Shown one piece after another: positions 60,371 to 64,000 of a stretch of DNA of 64,000 nt (positions are counted from its first letter, which is position 1; each line of letters opens with the position of its first letter). A program made the translations under genes and the position numbers. Origin of the DNA: Thermoprotei archaeon (GTDB lineage: Archaea; Thermoproteota; Thermoprotei; Gearchaeales; Gearchaeaceae). The stretch is from NCBI GenBank assembly GCA_017857595.1, contig JAFMCU010000005.1, forward strand, positions 1-64,000. The letters run 5' to 3'. The notes beneath the pieces were generated by a model that made no database searches, was not told where the DNA came from, and was given only the letters and a program-made list of their open reading frames with translations.

Positions 60371-60918
60371 GATTCACAAATATACAATCCATCTACTAGT
60401 TGGAGATTATCACTAAAACTACCACACTTATCACAGTATCCTAAGCTCTCAAAATTTGATTTAAAAGAACTGAAATTAGCTCTTAATTTTTCTTGAATAA
60501 CATCGATCATAGAAGGTGTTATTCTAAGAATATCAGACACAGTTACAATTCCCAATATTTTTTCTCCATCCATCACAACAAGTCTTCTTATTTTATTCTT
60601 TATCATTTTTATCATTGCATTCAATATATTTTCCTTAGGGTCTATTGATATAACAGGAGAAGACATTATTTCTTCTATCTTTATTTCTTCAGGATTTTTG
60701 CCTTTAGCAAGAACTTTATTAAGCAAATCCTTTTCAGTTACAATACCAATAACTTTATTATTATCAACAACTAGCACGACTTCAGAATCCATCTTACTCA
60801 TCATATCTGCGACAATTAAAACATTGGTAGTTTTATCGACACATAATGGGCGGCTATTCATTATGTCACCAACGGTTAATGAAGTTATTGGATCATCATG
60901 CTTTTCCATATAATACAA
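60355..60918 (-). CDS. Two-CBS-domain protein with C-terminal zinc ribbon
   Basis: VIGIVTEKDLL, ILGIVTVSDILR, YCDKCGSFS...LYICESC. Confidence 0.92.
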   Translation of the reverse strand: MYYMEKHDDPITSLTVGDIMNSRPLCVDKTTNVLIVADMMSKMDSEVVLVVDNNKVIGIVTEKDLLNKVLAKGKNPEEIKIEEIMSSPVISIDPKENILNAMIKMIKNKIRRLVVMDGEKILGIVTVSDILRITPSMIDVIQEKLRANFSSFKSNFESLGYCDKCGSFSDNLQLVDGLYICESCRED

Positions 60919-60992
60919 TAATTAGTTGTTCTAGTATAAAATTTTAAATTTGCATATCTTTTTTAGGCTAAGTAATTCTTAATATTTTTATA

Positions 60993-62930
60993 TTAAGATT
61001 TATTTTCAATTATACTGAAATTTCCTTTTTGTAGATTCAAACTTATTTCATTTTTTATTTTATCAGCGTTTATATTTGGATTCTTATTCAATACCCAGGT
61101 AAGTATTTTTTTAATAGCATCTTCTTTTGATTGGGAACCTGGCATTAGAATTAAGTATTCTTTAAACTTCTTTTGGGCTGTTAAAAATGGATAAACTTTA
61201 ATTTCATCATTGGTAATACAAACTGCCAATTTTAAAGGGACATTATTTATCATATTCTTTTTTCCATAAATCATAAAGGATCCTTTTGATAAATACATAC
61301 CAGATGGCGCTTTCTTAGAAACTTGATCTTTTTTTACCCAGTAGGCATTTAAAGACGTGAAGCCATATTTCCATCCACTTGAATAAGAAACAGTAAATTG
61401 TGCAGCTTCGAATAATTCATCTTCGTTTACGTCTTTATTATCAACTTTTAAAATTGTAAAGGGCGATCCGTGTATGTCTGCATGAAAAATTATATCTTTT
61501 TCATCTGTACGTTTTTTAATCAAAGTTTCATTTTGCGATGCGTCTCTGCCAGCAATGCATAAATGGTTATTTGAAGTTATAAACCATAAAAAGTTCTCAT
61601 ACCAATTTTTTCTTTGCTTTTCTTTAATATCTAATGGTTTTTCATCAAATTGAATTTCTTCAGGCATCTCTAATTCTTTTAGTTTTTTCTCTAATTCCTC
61701 TTTTGCAAGTTTTAATTTTTTTATTTCAGAATATAATTCATTAATATTTTTCATAATGTTATAATTTAAATTTAATTTTAAAATTTCGTTATTAAATTCA
61801 ATTAATAATGTTTTTTCTTTCTTATCAATTTCTATTATATTACCAAACTCATTACTCCATAATTTATGTAAAAGAACTTTTATATTTTCGTAGTCTTTAT
61901 CATATAAATATTTTTTAATCAGATCTAAGATTGTTTCAAAATGAGTAATATTTTGTTTAATTTTAAGTATAAAATTATTATAAGAATTAATTTTATTTTC
62001 AATTTGGCTTAAATTGAGACGAATTTGATTGATCAATTTTTCTTTCTTCTCTAATTCTAAATTTATTTTTTCTCTTTTTTTCAATTCATCAATAAATTTA
62101 ATATAATTTAAGTAATAAAGATTAATAGCTTTATTCATATCTTCATATATATCGAATACGTAATTTTTATATAGTTTGTAATTTATTTTGCTAAAAAATA
62201 TAAACTTTTTATCATTATGATATATAAATATATTATTTGAATTAATATATTCTTTAGAAAGCATTATAATTAATGATAAGGCCTTTAAGACAACATCCTT
62301 ATTTAGTTTATTTACAGATATGTCTCTTGAGATGTTAAGAATGTAACATGCTTCTTCACTTATTTCAGAAGGAATTCCTAATTTTTTGAAAAGAGTAGGG
62401 ATTAATCCTGCTTTAGAATCCTTTATTATATCATATAAGTTCTCTGGCGATGTATTCAATATATCTACTTTATTTATATTAGGTAATGAATAGTTTATTT
62501 TAGGCTTTATTTCTCTGTCTTTATATTTTACATGTCTAAAAGAATCAACAATTAATCCATCCTTTTCGAGAATAATGTTACCCCCTTGCATAAATTCTAT
62601 ATGAAGATTAAAATCATTTGTTAATTCTATCTTTACATATCTATCAAAATAAGGCGTTGAAATATTTAGTATTTTTTCCCCTACAATATTCTTCCTTAAA
62701 ATTCTTACGAAATTTGTTATTTCTTTTCTTTCAATTTCATATGCTATTAGAAATACCCATCCTCTAATATCTATTAATAATTCAATTTTATCATCGCCTT
62801 TTTTTAGTTGAAGGATAATCCCTGATTCAATTGAATAAACGTTACTTATATATGAGTTTTTTAGAATATCTTTTATATTTAGAACTATTGATATTATGTC
62901 AATAGTGTGTAAAAATGTCTTCGAAGTCAT
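60993..62930 (-). CDS. NFACT family (Rqc2/Tae2/FbpA-like) ribosome quality control protein
   Basis: Central coiled coil; NHLCIAGRDASQNE; IFHADIHGSPFTILK. Confidence 0.93.
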   Translation of the reverse strand: MTSKTFLHTIDIISIVLNIKDILKNSYISNVYSIESGIILQLKKGDDKIELLIDIRGWVFLIAYEIERKEITNFVRILRKNIVGEKILNISTPYFDRYVKIELTNDFNLHIEFMQGGNIILEKDGLIVDSFRHVKYKDREIKPKINYSLPNINKVDILNTSPENLYDIIKDSKAGLIPTLFKKLGIPSEISEEACYILNISRDISVNKLNKDVVLKALSLIIMLSKEYINSNNIFIYHNDKKFIFFSKINYKLYKNYVFDIYEDMNKAINLYYLNYIKFIDELKKREKINLELEKKEKLINQIRLNLSQIENKINSYNNFILKIKQNITHFETILDLIKKYLYDKDYENIKVLLHKLWSNEFGNIIEIDKKEKTLLIEFNNEILKLNLNYNIMKNINELYSEIKKLKLAKEELEKKLKELEMPEEIQFDEKPLDIKEKQRKNWYENFLWFITSNNHLCIAGRDASQNETLIKKRTDEKDIIFHADIHGSPFTILKVDNKDVNEDELFEAAQFTVSYSSGWKYGFTSLNAYWVKKDQVSKKAPSGMYLSKGSFMIYGKKNMINNVPLKLAVCITNDEIKVYPFLTAQKKFKEYLILMPGSQSKEDAIKKILTWVLNKNPNINADKIKNEISLNLQKGNFSIIENKS

Positions 62931-63226
62931 CTCAAAAGCGTGATATTAAAAAAATAGATGAACCAACTTTAAATAGATTATACTATATTCGTTTTCTTTT
63001 TGGCGTATTATCAGGGTTTATAAGCGGTATAATTCCACCACTTTTTGCTCCATTATCAATTCTTGTTTTGATTTTTGTACTTCTGTTTTCGAATACGATT
63101 ATGCGTTCACTTATTTTAAAAAATCAAGCAGATCCTCCTCTTACGCATGGAATAGGGATTTATATACTATCTTGGGTTGTTTTCTTCGGAATTAGTGCTA
63201 CTCTCTTTTGGGTTTACCTTTTTTAA
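62915..63226 (+). CDS. Small three-TM protein, possibly EMC6/Rab5-interacting-like
   Basis: NRLYYIRFLFGVLSGFISGI plus two further TMs; topology-based only. Confidence 0.5.
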   Translation: MSSKSSQKRDIKKIDEPTLNRLYYIRFLFGVLSGFISGIIPPLFAPLSILVLIFVLLFSNTIMRSLILKNQADPPLTHGIGIYILSWVVFFGISATLFWVYLF

Positions 63227-63520
63227 ATAATCAATTATGTCTAAAACGGCTGTCTTATAACCTTTAATCCATTCATCATCCAATTCTTTTATTTTAATTG
63301 AGATATTATTCTTCTCAAGATTATTGATTAAATAATAAAACAAATCTTTATCTTCGAACTCTGTTAATTTTTTTAAAAAATTTACGAAGCCCTTTAAACA
63401 TGCTAAATATCCGCGATCAAAATTCGATTGAGGTTTAATACCGCTTAAATATGCATCATTAATTCCTTCTTTATTTATTTTATACAATATTTTCCTCAAT
63501 TCATTTAGAGTATTATTCAT
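63167..63520 (-). CDS. Hypothetical protein in operon with recombinase gene
   Basis: Open frame whose start overlaps the upstream stop. Confidence 0.55.
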   Translation of the reverse strand: MNNTLNELRKILYKINKEGINDAYLSGIKPQSNFDRGYLACLKGFVNFLKKLTEFEDKDLFYYLINNLEKNNISIKIKELDDEWIKGYKTAVLDIIDYLKKVNPKESSTNSEENNPR

Positions 63521-64000
63521 TCGTCTACACTTATAATTCCGTTATTAGTTATCATCAAATATGTTATAGCATACTTTCTTTTTGCATTATAATTTTCTAT
63601 TATACATCTTATTCTATTCCCTTCATTCTCTAACTTAATTTTTGTATTGATAATTTCATTTACTGCACTACCACCAAGCGGTGTGATATTATTTTCTCCT
63701 TTTTCATCAAATCTTACTTGGTTAGAAAAAATTATGCAATTATTTTTTGAAGCCATTATTAATAATTTTCTCAAAACTTTTTTAAGCTCAATTTCATAAA
63801 ATTTGTTTTGAAGAAGTCTTAAATGTGTTGTTAATGTGTCAATTATTATTAATGAATCTTTAATATTTTCTAAACGCTCTAAGGTTTCTAAAAATTGCTT
63901 TTCATTCAAAGGTTTACTCACATATATTCTATTAAGAATTTCTTTAATGATACCTCCATATCTAACAGAAAGATTTAATAATATTTCAGGCCTAAATGTA
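63517..64000 (-). CDS. RadA/RadB/RecA-family recombinase, 5' part cut by window end
   Basis: Frame is open beyond the track GTG start to the window edge: TFRPEILLNLSVRYGGIIKEILNRIYVSKPLN; IIIDTLTTHLR Walker B; IIFSNQVRF; GGSAVNEI. Confidence 0.82.
   Translation of the reverse strand, partial: TFRPEILLNLSVRYGGIIKEILNRIYVSKPLNEKQFLETLERLENIKDSLIIIDTLTTHLRLLQNKFYEIELKKVLRKLLIMASKNNCIIFSNQVRFDEKGENNITPLGGSAVNEIINTKIKLENEGNRIRCIIENYNAKRKYAITYLMITNNGIISVDE

Noticed and set aside
1-64000. CRISPR arrays, IS elements, prophage, defence systems, rRNA
   Set aside because: No regularly spaced repeats, transposase, integrase, capsid or Cas-like proteins were recognised.

Overview
This is a gene-dense, AT-rich archaeal chromosomal window. 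The information-processing genes look TACK-like: eS25, RpoP, aIF1, a Cren7-like protein and DUF2153. I see no CRISPR array, transposon, prophage or rRNA. The backbone is housekeeping: a full A-type ATPase operon, ValS, GlyS, TruD, EndA, DtdA, DNA ligase, HMG-CoA reductase, UppS, an Lhr-type helicase, agmatinase, an NFACT/Rqc2 protein, one tRNA-Gly(GCC), and a RadA/RadB-type recombinase cut by the window end. Observations most worth following up: (1) an unannotated 49-aa protein at 2872-3021 that aligns without gaps to crenarchaeal Cren7, but with two zinc-knuckle CxxC pairs where Cren7 has its two hairpin turns; (2) a divergent HTH regulator / ECF S-component / DUF4430 locus with two perfect 19-bp palindromes in its intergenic promoter region; (3) a membrane-embedded wHTH gene preceded by a perfect 9-3-9 inverted repeat; (4) aIF1 that appears to use a TTG start behind a G-rich leader and an overlapping small uORF; (5) a second Lpd-like flavoprotein lacking the first redox cysteine, and a HUMPS-fold protein with its catalytic residues replaced; (6) three tandem CBS-domain genes; (7) many interlocked convergent stop codons and one head-to-head 5' overlap. 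All homology calls come from reading motifs, not from database searches.
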